From assembly GCF_004803895.1 (NCBI RefSeq), contig NZ_CP021978.1:806001-870000 (forward strand): a DNA stretch of 64,000 nt. Reading direction: 5' to 3'. Of the stretch, positions 53,819 to 63,157 are shown in pieces. The notes below the pieces were generated by a model. That model saw nothing but the letters and a program-made list of their open reading frames with translations, was not told where the DNA came from and searched no databases. The DNA comes from Streptomyces hawaiiensis. Lineage in GTDB: Bacteria > Actinomycetota > Actinomycetes > Streptomycetales > Streptomycetaceae. Position 1 is the first letter of the stretch. Each line of letters begins with the position of its first letter. A program made the translations under genes and the position numbers.

Positions 53819-53881
53819 ACCCCTCGAAGACTTCCTGAAGGACAGCCACTCACTGGGAAACCTTCCGTCCTCGCCACATTC

Positions 53882-54154
53882 TCAGTCGCCGGACGAGTCC
53901 TTCCGCTGGAGGCTGTCTACGTAATCGATCCGCTTCCGGGTCTGTTCGGGCGTCTCCACTTGCCTTCTCTGCTCACGTTGACGCGCGGTGAGAGGAGGGC
54001 CTGCTGAGGATGTGTTCCCATCACGGTCTGTCACTGTAAACTGACCGCTACGCCCTTCGCCTTCGTTCACATCGTTCTGGGCAGTTAAGAGGGTGGAAGC
54101 GCACACAAGCCCAACCCCCGCGAACACGCCGATGAGCACAGTTTTTCGGTGCAT
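53882..54154 (-). CDS. Small exported protein (unknown)
   Basis: 90 aa from ATG 54152-54154 after GAGGTGG. MHRKTVLIGVFAGVGLVCAS is a signal peptide or N-terminal anchor with a Cys at 18 but no clean lipobox. The mature part is short, hydrophilic and repetitive in charge (NEGEGRSGQFTVTDRDGNTS, ARQREQRRQVETPEQTRKRI, DYVDSLQRKDSSGD). No family recognised. It lies between an IS6 element and a broken transposase, so it could be passenger DNA. Confidence 0.6.
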   Translation of the reverse strand: MHRKTVLIGVFAGVGLVCASTLLTAQNDVNEGEGRSGQFTVTDRDGNTSSAGPPLTARQREQRRQVETPEQTRKRIDYVDSLQRKDSSGD

Positions 54155-54302
54155 GGCCACCTCAGTCCACCCGGCTACGTGTGAGCCAGAAGAGTACTTC
54201 CCTTCGAGAGCCTGGCGCCCGCAAAGAACAAGACCTTCAGGGACGCCTAGCAGCGCGCGAAACAGCACTTCAAGTTCCCCAAACACTCACTCAGCTTGTT
54301 CT

Positions 54303-55781
54303 TTAACCATTCAACCGTTGCAGGGCGATGAGTGTCTTCTCGCGGCGGACGGTTTTGCCCACGTCATAGCGGGGTGCCCGGTGTCTGTTCGGGGTGCCTG
54401 ATGGTCGTCCAGGGCCGGGCCGGTGAGGTTTCGGTGCTTCGGCGGGGCAGAGCAAGTGGTGGCGGAGGTTCCGAAACGTCCGCCGGACCCGCGCGGGTGT
54501 GAGCCGGTGTGGTGCGGCCGGCTTCTCCCACGGGTGCCGCAAGTCGTGGGTGATCGGGCGGGCGAGCCGGAGCCGGGTGTAGGCGGCGATGATGAGCCAC
54601 GTCCACCGGTCGGCCGCCTGCGGCTCCCGCAGCCGGGGCCGGGTCCAGCCCAGGGTCTGCTTGAACAGCCGGAACGTATGCTCCAGGTCGAAGCGCCGCA
54701 GGAACGCTTGCCAGGCCCGGTCGACGTCCGCGCCGTCGGCGCTGGTCTTCGAGGACCACAACCACACTGCCGGGGCCGCCCGGTCCTTCGACAGGTGCTC
54801 GACCTCCAGTCGGATCAACGTGCCCTCGATCAGCGGGAGTTCGCCCCCCGTGCTCCAGCCAGGCGGCCCGGTGAGTCAGCCGAAGACGGATCCGATCCCA
54901 TGCCTGCGTGACGGCCTTGCCGTAGTTCACGGTGGCCGTGCGGGTGGTGACGGATGGCTCGGGCCAGGTCTCGGGCTTGGCGAAGCGGAACTCCGGCCCG
55001 TGCTTCGGCGGCCTGCCGCTCTTGAGGTCGTAGACCCGTGGTGGCTTCGGCAGCCGCATCACCCGGTCACTGCACGCGGCCGATCAGTTCGACCGGCAGG
55101 TCCCGCATCACCCAGGCCAGGCGGGTCACGTCGTAGCCGGCGTCGGTCACGATCACGATGTCCGGCTCGCCCGGCGCCCACTGGCCTGCTGCGATGAGCC
55201 GTTCGACAACGTCACGGAGCTGGGCGGCGGTGACCGCTGTGGCGTCGTCGGCCGGGCCGAGGCAGACCGCGTCCAGGATCTGCGTCCAGGACGTGGCGCC
55301 CATCTCCAGCACGGCGACGAACGAGTACGGCCAGCCAGGGATGAACTGCGAGGCCGTCTTCGCCCGCCCATAGACGTGGCAGAACAGCCCTTTCCGGCGA
55401 GCACGGCGCGTCCGACCGCAGCCACGGCGACACGTCGACGGCCAGGACCAGGCGCCCGTCCGGGAACCGGGGCAGCGGCAGGCCGGCCAGCAGCGACCGC
55501 AGCCGGTCGGTGTCGATCCGGCCCTGGTTGAGGCCGTCGTACATCGCTCCATGTCCGCGGCGGTGTTCGGGCAGCAGCGTCAGCTCGACCGCCGAGTGCA
55601 CCGCACCCGGCGCACACAGCACCGCATCCGCCAGCTCGAACAGCTCATCGCCCCGGGCGGTCAGACACGCGTACAACTCGTCCCGGAAGCGTGACGCTTC
55701 CGCGAATGCTTCCCCTGGAACGGTTCCGGGCAGCAGACTCACGGCCTTCGTCTTGTTCAGTGCACCTTGGTCGGAGCACAT
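54303..55781 (-). pseudogene. Multiply frameshifted transposase (IS701/NF041680-like family)
   Basis: One protein can be read across four frames: FAEASRFRDELYACLTARGD, ALPRFPDGRLVLAVDVSPWL (55.5 kb), then GLFCHVYGRAKTASQFIPGW and VTDAGYDVTRLAWVMRDLPV (55.2 kb), then RLPKPPRVYDLKSGRPPKHG (55.0 kb), then WQAFLRRFDLEHTFRLFKQT and the C terminus with GRPSGTPNRHRAPRYDVGKT. Order and spacing match full-length transposases of about 450-480 aa. Breaks at about 55385, 55075 and 54830 make it inactive. Confidence 0.88.
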
Positions 55782-55909
55782 GATCAGACGAGGGCCGCCT
55801 CAGCGTCCGGTGAATGCCCAGGTGGGCGACCCAGTTCGAGACCGCTTTCGAGAGGCAGGCAGGGTTCGAGGCAGGGTCGAAGGCCAGGGGCGGCAGGCTC
55901 CCGGAGAAA

Positions 55910-56398
55910 TCAGGCGCCCCACCATTCGCCGGTGCCGCAGCCGACCTCGTAGTGCCACCATCCCTCCGTCTGCCCCTGTGCCAGGAGAGCCTTGATGCCG
56001 GCGAAGTCCGCGCCTGCTGGCACGGTGAAAGCCACCATGGGGAAGTCCTCACTGAAGACCTCACCTCCAAGCCCGAACGGCGAAAGTCGCTGATGGACCG
56101 CCTGTGGGCTGCTGCCCAGGGGACCAGTGGGTACGGGCACAACACGGATCGTGCAGTTACCGGAGGAGCTGACCTGTCCGACAGCCCAGTGGAGCCCGTC
56201 GGAGTCGGTCTGGTACTGCACCACGTCGCCCTCGGCCACCCCATTTTGAAGGAAAGGGGCATTCCCTACACGGGCTGTGTCGTCGCTCAACTTCGTCGCC
56301 CACAGACCCTCGGTGTCCTGCGAGAACCAGCCCTCGCGGGGGACGAACCGGAACCAGACCTTGATCTTCTCGACCACGCTCTCCATGACGGTCATCAT
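55910..56398 (-). CDS. DUF4265-type protein
   Basis: 162 aa from ATG 56396-56398; ATGs at 56395 and 56386 (MESVVEKIKVWFRF) are equally possible because no strong ribosome site is visible. Features: KVWFRFVPREGWFSQDTEGL, VGNAPFLQNGVAEGDVVQYQ, NCTIRVVPVPTGPLG and GWWHYEVGCGTGEWW, the organisation of DUF4265 proteins. These are often found near toxin-immunity and polymorphic-toxin loci; the function is not known. Probably accessory DNA between a broken transposase and an integrase. Confidence 0.75.
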   Translation of the reverse strand: MMTVMESVVEKIKVWFRFVPREGWFSQDTEGLWATKLSDDTARVGNAPFLQNGVAEGDVVQYQTDSDGLHWAVGQVSSSGNCTIRVVPVPTGPLGSSPQAVHQRLSPFGLGGEVFSEDFPMVAFTVPAGADFAGIKALLAQGQTEGWWHYEVGCGTGEWWGA

Positions 56399-56442
56399 GC
56401 GCTGAGTGCCAAGGACACCTCGCACCAGGTCTGAACTGGAGA

Positions 56443-56592
56443 TCAACCTGCGCCGTCACGGGACAGCCGGGGGTTGAAGAACAAGCTCAGGCCGGCATCG
56501 CGATGTGGCGCGAAGGCGTGCTCGCACGCGTCGTCCCAGCCGTAGTCCGCCAGGGAGTACGGCTGAGCATGGTGGAAAGTAGATTGAGACAA
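56443..56592 (-). pseudogene. N-terminal stub resembling the ribosome-assembly GTPase RsgA
   Basis: From a TTG at 56590-56592: LSQSTFHHAQPYSLADYGWD, then DACEHAFAPHRDAGL, which resembles the start of RsgA proteins (LxxYGWDDAFAxxFAPxxxxGL). After that it runs into unrelated residues and stops. No GTPase domain follows. Confidence 0.45.
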
Positions 56593-56749
56593 CGTAGAGC
56601 CCCTTGAACAAGGACCCCGTTGAGCGCGAAGCTCCGCCCCCTTGAGCCGTCGGGCTTGGGCGGGGGTGAACGTCAGGTCAGACCGGGGGCCCGGGACGTG
56701 AGGATGGTCCGGCGTGCGCTGCACACGGCAGCGGCCTTCACGGCAGACA

Positions 56750-57814
56750 TCAACTCACCTCCCTGGTCTCGCAGTCGACCCGATTGTCCCTGGCGACCGC
56801 GTCGACGCCGGGGCGCGCGTAGCGCTCCAGGGAGCGGACGGAGGCGTGGCGGGAGCGGGCCAGAAGCATCGGGGTGGAGGTTCCGCCCTCGGCGTCGTGC
56901 GTCAGGGCGCTGTGACGTAGCCGGTGGAGCGTCCACCCGTCCAGGTCCTCAATGTCCTCGGGTGAGGCGAGGGGGTTGGCCAGCAGCCGGGTGTTCTCCT
57001 CGAAGATCTCCTCGGCCCGGCGGTAGGAGAGCCGGGCCCGGCCGGTCTCCTCGCACACGTCCAGCGTCGCCGTCCCGGCCGGCGCCCTGCGATCGGTGAG
57101 GAACAGCGGGCCGCGGGTACGGCGGGCGATCAGGCGGGGCAGCAGCTGGGCGGTGCCGGACTGCCAGTGGATCCACTCCGTCGCCCCGCCCTTGGCGGTG
57201 ATCTTCCCGCGCTTGTCCTGCGGGTAGAGGTCTTCCACGTTCAGGCACAGCACCTCGTCGGCCCGCGCTGCCGACTCGTAGAGCATCTTCCAGAACGTCT
57301 TCTCCCGCAGGGCGACGTCCAGGCGCCACAGGGCGGTGATCTGGTTCTCAGCCAGGGCCTTGGTGCGGTCCGGGGGTGCCGGGCGCCGCTCGATGCCGAT
57401 CGTGGGATCGCCTTCGATCCAGCCCTGGCGCTGCCACCAGCCGATCGCCTTGCGCGCGATGGACAGCTCCCGGTTGACGGCGTCGGCGTCCATCTCATCC
57501 GCCCGCGCCGCCGCCAGTTCGACCAGCACCTCGGGCAGCGCCGGGTCTTCCATCGCGGTGACGGGGAAGACGGGCGGCTTCGCGCCCCGGCGGGCGGGTC
57601 CGGTCGGCGCGGGTTCGCCGGCGAGCATCCACCCCCACGTCGTGAGCGAGATCCGGTAGATCCGCGCGGAGGACTTCGCGATGCCCGCGCCGGTGAGGTA
57701 CCGCTCGACCGCCGTGGTGTACGACGCGGGCGGGGCGGACAGCGGCACGACCCGGGCGCGCAGCAACCGAACCGCGCCCCCGCTCCCGAGTTCGGTCACC
57801 GGTTCGATCGTCAC
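56750..57814 (-). CDS. Tyrosine-type site-specific integrase
   Basis: 354 aa from GTG 57812-57814 (VTIEPVTELGSGG). The N-terminal SAM-like core-binding domain (YTTAVERYLTGAGIAKSSAR) is followed by the catalytic domain: first Arg in ESAARADEVLCLNVEDL, HxxR in LHRLRHSALTH, and the Tyr nucleophile in RSLERYARPGVDAV. Complete and apparently active. Upstream lies an exceptional inverted repeat (57918-57942). No excisionase or tRNA-type attachment site was found; nearby genes show no plasmid replication functions. Confidence 0.92.
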   Translation of the reverse strand: MTIEPVTELGSGGAVRLLRARVVPLSAPPASYTTAVERYLTGAGIAKSSARIYRISLTTWGWMLAGEPAPTGPARRGAKPPVFPVTAMEDPALPEVLVELAAARADEMDADAVNRELSIARKAIGWWQRQGWIEGDPTIGIERRPAPPDRTKALAENQITALWRLDVALREKTFWKMLYESAARADEVLCLNVEDLYPQDKRGKITAKGGATEWIHWQSGTAQLLPRLIARRTRGPLFLTDRRAPAGTATLDVCEETGRARLSYRRAEEIFEENTRLLANPLASPEDIEDLDGWTLHRLRHSALTHDAEGGTSTPMLLARSRHASVRSLERYARPGVDAVARDNRVDCETREVS

Positions 57815-57917
57815 GCTCGCCCTGCCCTTCCGGCACTGCCGCAGTAAATGCGTACACCTCGCATGCGGCGGCTGGAGCACCCACCACAGGTCGCAACGAT
57901 CACGGCCAGGGCTCCGT

Positions 57918-57942
57918 CGCAGTAAATCCGGTATTTACTGCG
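57918..57942. promoter_or_regulatory. 25-bp inverted repeat upstream of the integrase
   Basis: CGCAGTAAAT (57918-57927), 5-nt centre ccggt, ATTTACTGCG (57933-57942): perfect 10-bp arms. A third exact copy of CGCAGTAAAT is at 57840-57849, 78 nt closer to the integrase start. The low-GC sites stand out in a GC-rich region and are good candidates for a regulator or integrase arm-binding site. Confidence 0.7.
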
Positions 57943-58066
57943 GTAGTTGGGAATACGTCTCCGCGACCGCACAATGTCCGAATGCGGGTCTGCTGTGAGG
58001 GCTTGAGGGGAGGAGACTGTCAGTACGCGTCGCCGACCAGGCCTGGCACCAGCATGTTTGCCTGGG

Positions 58067-58804
58067 TCATGCCCCCAGGTTTGCCGTCACGGGCAGGCAC
58101 TCGGCGAGCAGTTCGACGACGTCGCGCCAGGCTCGCTGCGCGTGCTGTGGGTGATAGCCGACGCCGGGGACCACGGGGTGGTCGACCGGCGGGTGGTGGA
58201 AGGCGTGCAAGGCGCCGCCGTAGATCGCGAGGCGCCAGTCAACGCCCGCGGCCTGCATCTCAGCGGTGAACGCGTCCCGTTGCGCGGGCGGCATGATCGG
58301 GTCTTCCGACCCGACCCCGGCCCACACCGGGCAGCGAATGCGCGCCGCCTCGCCCGGTCGGCCCGTGGTAGTTGCGTTGACTGTCCCGATCGCGCGCAGG
58401 TTGACGCCGTCGCGCCCGAGTTCCAGCCCGACGGCGCCCCCGGTGCCGTAGCCGACGGCGGCGATCCGGTCGGGGTCGGTCCGGGGCTCGGTGCGCAACA
58501 CGTCGAGCGCTGCATGGCCGATGCCCCGCATCCGGTCGGGATCAGCGAGCAGTGGCATGCAACGGGCAAGCATCTCCTCGGGGTCGCTCAAATAGCGCCC
58601 GCCGTGGAGGTCGAAGGCCAGCGCTATGTATCCCAGCTCGGCGAGAGCATCGGCCCGGCGGCGCTCGACGTCACTGAGCCCCGTGCCCTCTGGTCCGAGC
58701 AGCACCGCGGGCCGGCGGTCGACACCGGCCGGGAGCGCGAGGTGCCCGATCATCGTCAAACCGTCCGCCGGGTACTCGACCGTACGCGTCGTAATCGCCG
58801 TCAT
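58067..58804 (-). CDS. Dienelactone-hydrolase-family protein with altered nucleophile motif
   Basis: 245 aa. Alpha/beta-hydrolase fold of the DLH family: PAVLLGPEGTGLSDVERRRA, LGYIALAFDLHGGRY, VWAGVGSEDPIMPPAQRDAF (acid) and YGGALHAFHHP (His). The nucleophile elbow reads AVGYGTGGAVGLELGRDG, where the usual Cys of GYCFGG is Gly; a Thr follows. Either Thr serves, or the protein is not a classical hydrolase. Start ATG at 58802-58804; stands alone between integrase and recombinase. Confidence 0.85.
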   Translation of the reverse strand: MTAITTRTVEYPADGLTMIGHLALPAGVDRRPAVLLGPEGTGLSDVERRRADALAELGYIALAFDLHGGRYLSDPEEMLARCMPLLADPDRMRGIGHAALDVLRTEPRTDPDRIAAVGYGTGGAVGLELGRDGVNLRAIGTVNATTTGRPGEAARIRCPVWAGVGSEDPIMPPAQRDAFTAEMQAAGVDWRLAIYGGALHAFHHPPVDHPVVPGVGYHPQHAQRAWRDVVELLAECLPVTANLGA

Positions 58805-59123
58805 GAGACTGGACTGTAGTGATCGTCGAGCCCGGCCCGGCCGGTGTTCTGCCGCTGGCAGAACAGCACGGGTGTCCCTCTGAAATACGGGACGGGCCCG
58901 GCGCTCAGGGCTTCGAGATCATCCCGTTGCCCCTTCTGGCGCGTATCGCGGTCACACCCCGAGTCCGGCCGGGCGGGTTGACCACGAACCCGCAGGCCCA
59001 ACCGCCAGAATCAGGAGATCCACCCGTGAGTTCGCGGTGAACAACCTTCAGTTTCTCTGAACCCACGGACTCCACGGGTGTGAGTAGTTGCGGTACAGGA
59101 AACCCCGGTGAGAACGATCATGG
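58805..59123. other. Intergenic stretch without supported gene
   Basis: Open frames exist but show no motif or ribosome site. It must contain the promoter of the dienelactone-hydrolase gene at its left end and the end of the serine recombinase at its right end. Confidence 0.4.
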
Positions 59124-60132
59124 TCATGAGCTGCTGAGCGCCGCGGCATCCGGGCGGGCACGGGGGACGTCTGGGTTGGAGAGGTCGGCGAAGTCGGCGT
59201 GCGCCTGCTCGACGGCTTCAGGGTACGCCTCGCGCTTGGCGTGTTCGGCGAGCGCCCGGTAGACGCTGGCGACGGAGGGGTTCTGTCCCTTGCGCTTGCC
59301 GGTGGGGATGATCAGGTCGGGCTGGATCTGCTCGACGGACTCGCCGCCCGCGCGGCGCCGCAGCACGGTGTGCAGCATGTCGTCGGTGATGACGGGCGGC
59401 CGGCCGCCGTGCTTGCCCTTGCGGGCCGCGGTGTCGAGCCCTTCGAGCGTGGACTCGCGGATGTTCTCGCGCTCGGTCTCCGCCATCGCGGCGAAGAACG
59501 CGAACAGCAGCTTGCCGGGGCCGGTGGGGTCGTAGATGCCGGGCAGGGGCCCGGCGAGCATCTCTAGGATGAGGCCGTGGGTGGTGAGGTGGTCGGCGAG
59601 CGCGGTGAGTTCGGCGGCGTCGCGGCCAAGGCGCTTCATCTCGTAGACGGTGAAGATGACCCGGCAGTGCGGAGCGTGCGCCTTGACCTCCCGCGCGGTC
59701 CGCAGCGCCTCCTCAAAACTTCGGGCGGACCCGCACCCGGGTGCTGATCTTCTCGCTGAAGATCTTGTCTCGGGGGATGCCGTGCTTGCTGAGCACGTCG
59801 AGCTGGGAGTCGAGTTCCTGCCCCAGCGTTGAGCAGCGGGCGTATCCGATGCGGATGTCCGCGCCCGGCAGGTCCGGGTCGATCGGTGCCGACGGCGGGG
59901 TGCCAGGCCGCCACGGCTGGCCCGGTCCGCGGTCGGCGGGGGTCGACACCCGCAGCGTCTTCTTCAGCCGGGGCACCAGGGTGAAGCGGCGGGTGTGGTA
60001 GGCGGAGGTGACCGCGCCGGAGCGCGAGCGGCACGGGGAGCCGGGCTGCACGTCACACTTCGGGCAGGCGTGCCGTTCGACGTCGTCGGCGTCCGAGTGG
60101 TCGGCCGGGGAGGGCTGCTGGGGGTCCGTCAT
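59124..60132 (-). pseudogene. Serine recombinase with one frameshift
   Basis: N-terminal part from ATG 60130-60132: a zinc-binding module (HACPKCDVQPGSPCRSRSGA, then YHTRRF) followed by the resolvase domain RIGYARCSTLGQELDSQLDV with the catalytic Ser, up to RVRPKF and TGA at about 59713. In the next frame it continues directly EEALRTAREVKAHAPHCRVI, TVYEMKRLGRDAAELTALAD and AFFAAMAETERENIRESTLE to a helix-turn-helix end. A single extra T in the tttt run near 59715 explains the break. Real mutation or sequencing error cannot be told apart here. Confidence 0.85.
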
Positions 60133-60298
60133 GGGCCCGGATTTTCGCACCATGCAAGTCTCAGAAGGGGTCTGTCCCGCTTTCGAGTGCGAACGGGTTC
60201 TGCGAACCGATCAGGGTCTTGGCGGTCTCCGGGCGACCCTATTTGATCTTGCTCGGGCAAAGGATCGTTTGTGAGAACGGCAGTGCCGATCTGAGCCC

Positions 60299-61279
60299 TC
60301 AGCCCGAACCGGCGACCAGTGCTTCGCCGAGCGGGGTGCGCCGGTAGAGCACCGACCGTCCGGACCGGGCGCGGACGAGCAGCCCCGCGCCTCGCAGGAT
60401 GGCGAGGTGGTCTCCCACCGCGCCGGGTGCCATGGCGAGGCTTCGGGCGAGGTGGCTGGTGCTGGCCGGGGCGTCCAGCGCCAACAGCAGCCGGGCTCGG
60501 GCCCGGCCGACCAGAGAGGTCAGTGCGTCCGGTTGAGGGACGGTCTCCTGTTCGCCCCACAGGGCGGCGGTGCCGCGGGCACGATAGATCAAGGTCCTGG
60601 GCCAGGGGTCTTCCAGGTGGGCGGCGATATTCGCGACGAAGACCGAAGGGATCAGCAGGAGCCCGTCGCCGGCGAGGCGGACTGGTCCGACTTGGGGAAA
60701 GTGGCCGATCTCGATACCGCCGGCTTGCCAGGCGATGCTCGGGTGCAGGCTCTCGATGGTCGTGACCCAGCCGTGTTCGCCGATCACCCCCACCCGGCGC
60801 ACGACGTCGCGCTCACAGATCGCGCGCAGTTGCGGCCAGTCCTTGGCGAGCAGCTCGTGCCACGCCTGGTCCATCGCCTCGGCGATCCTGGGGACGGCGT
60901 CCGTCGAGTCCAGCACTGCGCGTACGCGGGGATCGCGGGCGGACGGGCCGGTCGCGTTGGTGGCGAATTCGTGGCGGGCCGCTTCCAGCGGTGTGGCCCG
61001 GATCATGGCCAGGTCGTCTGCCCAGGTCTGGTTGAGGCCGCGCGGGGGCGGAGCGACGAAGTTCGGTCCGCCTTGCGGGGTGTGCAGGGCGAGGGCGACG
61101 TTCAGTTCGGTCTCGCGGCGAAGCCGTTCGAAGGCCGGCAGGAGCCGGGTGGCCCAGGCTCGCGGCAGCGGTCTGTCTTGGCCGGCGAGCGAGCGCAGCA
61201 GGAAGCAGAGATCCATCGCGGGCGACAGCGCGAAGCGGCTGCGCAGCAGGGCCTCGATAGAGACTTCGAAGCGGAGCAC
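60299..61279 (-). CDS. DUF5937/ArsR-type winged-helix regulator
   Basis: 326 aa. The N-terminal 240 residues form a DUF5937-like domain (LSPAMDLCFLLRSLAGQDRP, RLRRETELNVALALHTPQGG, GIEIGHFPQVGPVRLAGDGL). The C-terminal 75 residues are an ArsR winged helix: LTSLVGRARARLLLALDAPA, STSHLARSLAMAPGAVGDHL, AILRGAGLLVRARSGRSVLY. Divergent from an MFS gene with 89 nt between starts that include a 20-bp near-perfect operator, so it most likely represses the transporter. Confidence 0.87.
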   Translation of the reverse strand: MLRFEVSIEALLRSRFALSPAMDLCFLLRSLAGQDRPLPRAWATRLLPAFERLRRETELNVALALHTPQGGPNFVAPPPRGLNQTWADDLAMIRATPLEAARHEFATNATGPSARDPRVRAVLDSTDAVPRIAEAMDQAWHELLAKDWPQLRAICERDVVRRVGVIGEHGWVTTIESLHPSIAWQAGGIEIGHFPQVGPVRLAGDGLLLIPSVFVANIAAHLEDPWPRTLIYRARGTAALWGEQETVPQPDALTSLVGRARARLLLALDAPASTSHLARSLAMAPGAVGDHLAILRGAGLLVRARSGRSVLYRRTPLGEALVAGSG

Positions 61280-61309
61280 CCTGCGACGTTACCGCAGGAC
61301 GTCCGTTCC

Positions 61310-61329
61310 GATTCGTCGAGCGACGAATC
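61310..61329. promoter_or_regulatory. 20-bp palindromic operator between regulator and MFS genes
   Basis: gattcgtcg-ag-cgacgaatc: perfect 9-bp arms with a 2-nt centre, about 30 nt from the regulator start and 40 nt from the MFS start. Ideal size and symmetry for a dimeric ArsR-type protein. Confidence 0.75.
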
Positions 61330-61368
61330 ATTGGTGAGTGGCGTGGGCGCACGACGAGGCTGCGCGTC

Positions 61369-62694
61369 ATGACCCCTACCACCGAGCCCGCACGGGGCAA
61401 CGATCGTGCCACCTACCGGGAGGTGCTGGCCGAGCCGCGATTCCGGCTGCTCTTCTCAACCCGCGCCGTCGCGATCACTGCGGATGCGCTGCGGATCACC
61501 ACGTTCTCGGTTCTGGTCTTCTCGGCCACCGGCTCCACGCTGCTGAGCGCACTGGCCTTCGGCATCGGCTTCATCCCGCAGCTGTTCGGCTCGCTGCTGC
61601 TGGGCTCACTGGCCGACCGACTGCCGCCCCGCGCGCTCATCACCGGCGGCTACGCCTTGACGTGCGCCGCCGCCCTGCTGCTCGCCCTGGTGCGGATGCC
61701 GATCGCGGCAAGCCTCGGGGTCGTGGCGCTGGTCGCCCTCGCCACACCGGTGTTTCACGGCGCGTCGAGTCGGCTGGTCGCGCAGTCGCTAGAGGGCGAC
61801 GCCTATGTACTGGGCCGTTCACTGAACAACATCGCTGGCGCTGGCGCGCAATTGTTCGGCCTGGCGCTGGGAGGTGCGGTCGTCGCGGCACTTGGCCCGC
61901 GCCGGGCGCTCGCGGTCAGCGCCGTCCTTTACCTCGGCTGCGCGCTTGCTATCCGCATCCGGCTACCCCAGCTGCAGCCGGGGGATTTCGGCGGCGTACC
62001 CGGCAGCGCTGGGGGCGATAGCGGGGCCGTCCGTGCAAGCCTGCAGGGTGCAGGCCTGCTGCTGCGCGGACGCACGGTACGACGACTGATGCTGGCCCAG
62101 TGGCTACCCGTCGCGTTCGTAGCGGGCGCGGAAGGTCTCATCGTCGCCTACGCGGGAGAACGCCACTTCGCGCCCGGCTGGTACGCGGTGCTGATGGGCT
62201 GTCTGCCGGTCGGCATGCTTGTCGGTGACCTTCTGGTGGGTCGACTGCTACGGCCACGCGCCCGGGAGCGACTGGTAGTCCCGTTGGTTGCGCTGGCGGG
62301 GTTGCCGCTGATCGGCTTTGCTGCCGAGCCCGGAGTGGGCGTCTCGTCCTGTCTGCTGCTGCTCAGCGGCCTCGGATACGCCTACGGTCTCGGCCTGCAA
62401 CGGCCGTTCCTGGACGCCCTGCCGCCAGATGGCCAAGGCCAGGCCTTCGGCTTGCTCGGCTCCGGCAGCATGACGCTACAGGGCGTCGGGCCGGTTTGCT
62501 TGGGCTCGGTGGCCGCAGGCATGGGAACAGGCGGCGCAATCGCCCTGGCAGGCGGCGCGGTGGCGCTTACCGCCGGCTGGATTCTCACCTGGCACCTGCC
62601 CACCTCCCCGGTCCCCGTCCGGTCCCGTCCTGTACGCCGCCTCCAGCACCTGAAATCGAACAGCGATGGTTCGGGGCGCTGTCGGGAGTGGTGA
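61369..62694 (+). CDS. MFS transporter (12-helix, MFS_3-like)
   Basis: 441 aa. About 12 hydrophobic helices. Motif A-like loop GSLLLGSLADRLPPRALITG; SRLVAQSLEGDAYVLGRSLN and NNIAGAGAQLFGLALGGAVV are typical of the MFS_3/enterobactin-exporter-like group. Substrate not predictable. The last 25 residues (VRSRPVRRLQHLKSNSDGSG) are polar and may reflect read-through into altered 3' DNA. Divergent from the DUF5937 regulator; ATG at 61369. Confidence 0.9.
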   Translation: MTPTTEPARGNDRATYREVLAEPRFRLLFSTRAVAITADALRITTFSVLVFSATGSTLLSALAFGIGFIPQLFGSLLLGSLADRLPPRALITGGYALTCAAALLLALVRMPIAASLGVVALVALATPVFHGASSRLVAQSLEGDAYVLGRSLNNIAGAGAQLFGLALGGAVVAALGPRRALAVSAVLYLGCALAIRIRLPQLQPGDFGGVPGSAGGDSGAVRASLQGAGLLLRGRTVRRLMLAQWLPVAFVAGAEGLIVAYAGERHFAPGWYAVLMGCLPVGMLVGDLLVGRLLRPRARERLVVPLVALAGLPLIGFAAEPGVGVSSCLLLLSGLGYAYGLGLQRPFLDALPPDGQGQAFGLLGSGSMTLQGVGPVCLGSVAAGMGTGGAIALAGGAVALTAGWILTWHLPTSPVPVRSRPVRRLQHLKSNSDGSGRCREW

Positions 62695-62939
62695 ACAACT
62701 GCTGCTCAATCTCGGGCTCTGGCTCAAGTTCCGTGACCTGCGCACGCTGAGTCACGGTTCGTGGTCGTGTTGGGCTCCTGAAAGTCGCCCGAAAATGATC
62801 AGTGGTGACCTCGGATACCTAACAGTCGGGACCGTGGAAGAAGTGGTCCTCCGGCTCGAGGAGTTGCTGTTCCCATCGATCGCCGGCCGGCCGTTTGCCC
62901 GGCCGGGTCAGTCCCCGCCGTCTGCGCACCTTCCGCGCG
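62695..62939. other. Boundary between MFS gene and IS fragments
   Basis: No gene is supported on either strand. The right half translates on the - strand as the non-conserved tail (GDRWEQQLLEPEDHFFHGPD) of the IS3 fragment, so the element's 3' part has been replaced. Confidence 0.35.
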
Positions 62940-63157
62940 ACCAGGCCCAGCCCGGCCATGATCTTCGCGATGGTGTTCACCGAGACCCGCCAGCCCTGCC
63001 TCACCAGCCCGATCCAGATCTTCGGCGAGCCGTAGGTGCCGCCGGAGTCGTCGAACTCTGCCTTCATCGCTTCGATCAGGTGCTGTCTGCGCAGCTCACG
63101 TCGGGTGGGCTGACGGGTGCGATGTTTGTAGAACCACGACTCACTGAGCCTTTTCAG
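62819..63157 (-). mobile_element. Fragment of an IS3-family transposase (orfB N-terminal part)
   Basis: Reads [20 protein letters not shown], then FDDSGGTYGSPKIWIGLVRQ, GWRVSVNTIAKIMAGLGLVA and RKVRRRRGLTRPGK. This is the HTH_21-type region of IS3 OrfB; the catalytic DDE domain that should follow is absent. Its 5' edge is interrupted exactly where the IS5 transposase ends, so the IS5 element apparently inserted into it. Confidence 0.8.

Noticed and set aside
57950..58066. tRNA or attachment site near the integrase
   Set aside because: No cloverleaf or tRNA 3' end was recognisable on either strand.
58819..59040. 73-codon + strand frame upstream of the dienelactone-hydrolase gene
   Set aside because: No ribosome site, Pro/Gly-rich, lies in the likely promoter of the divergent gene.
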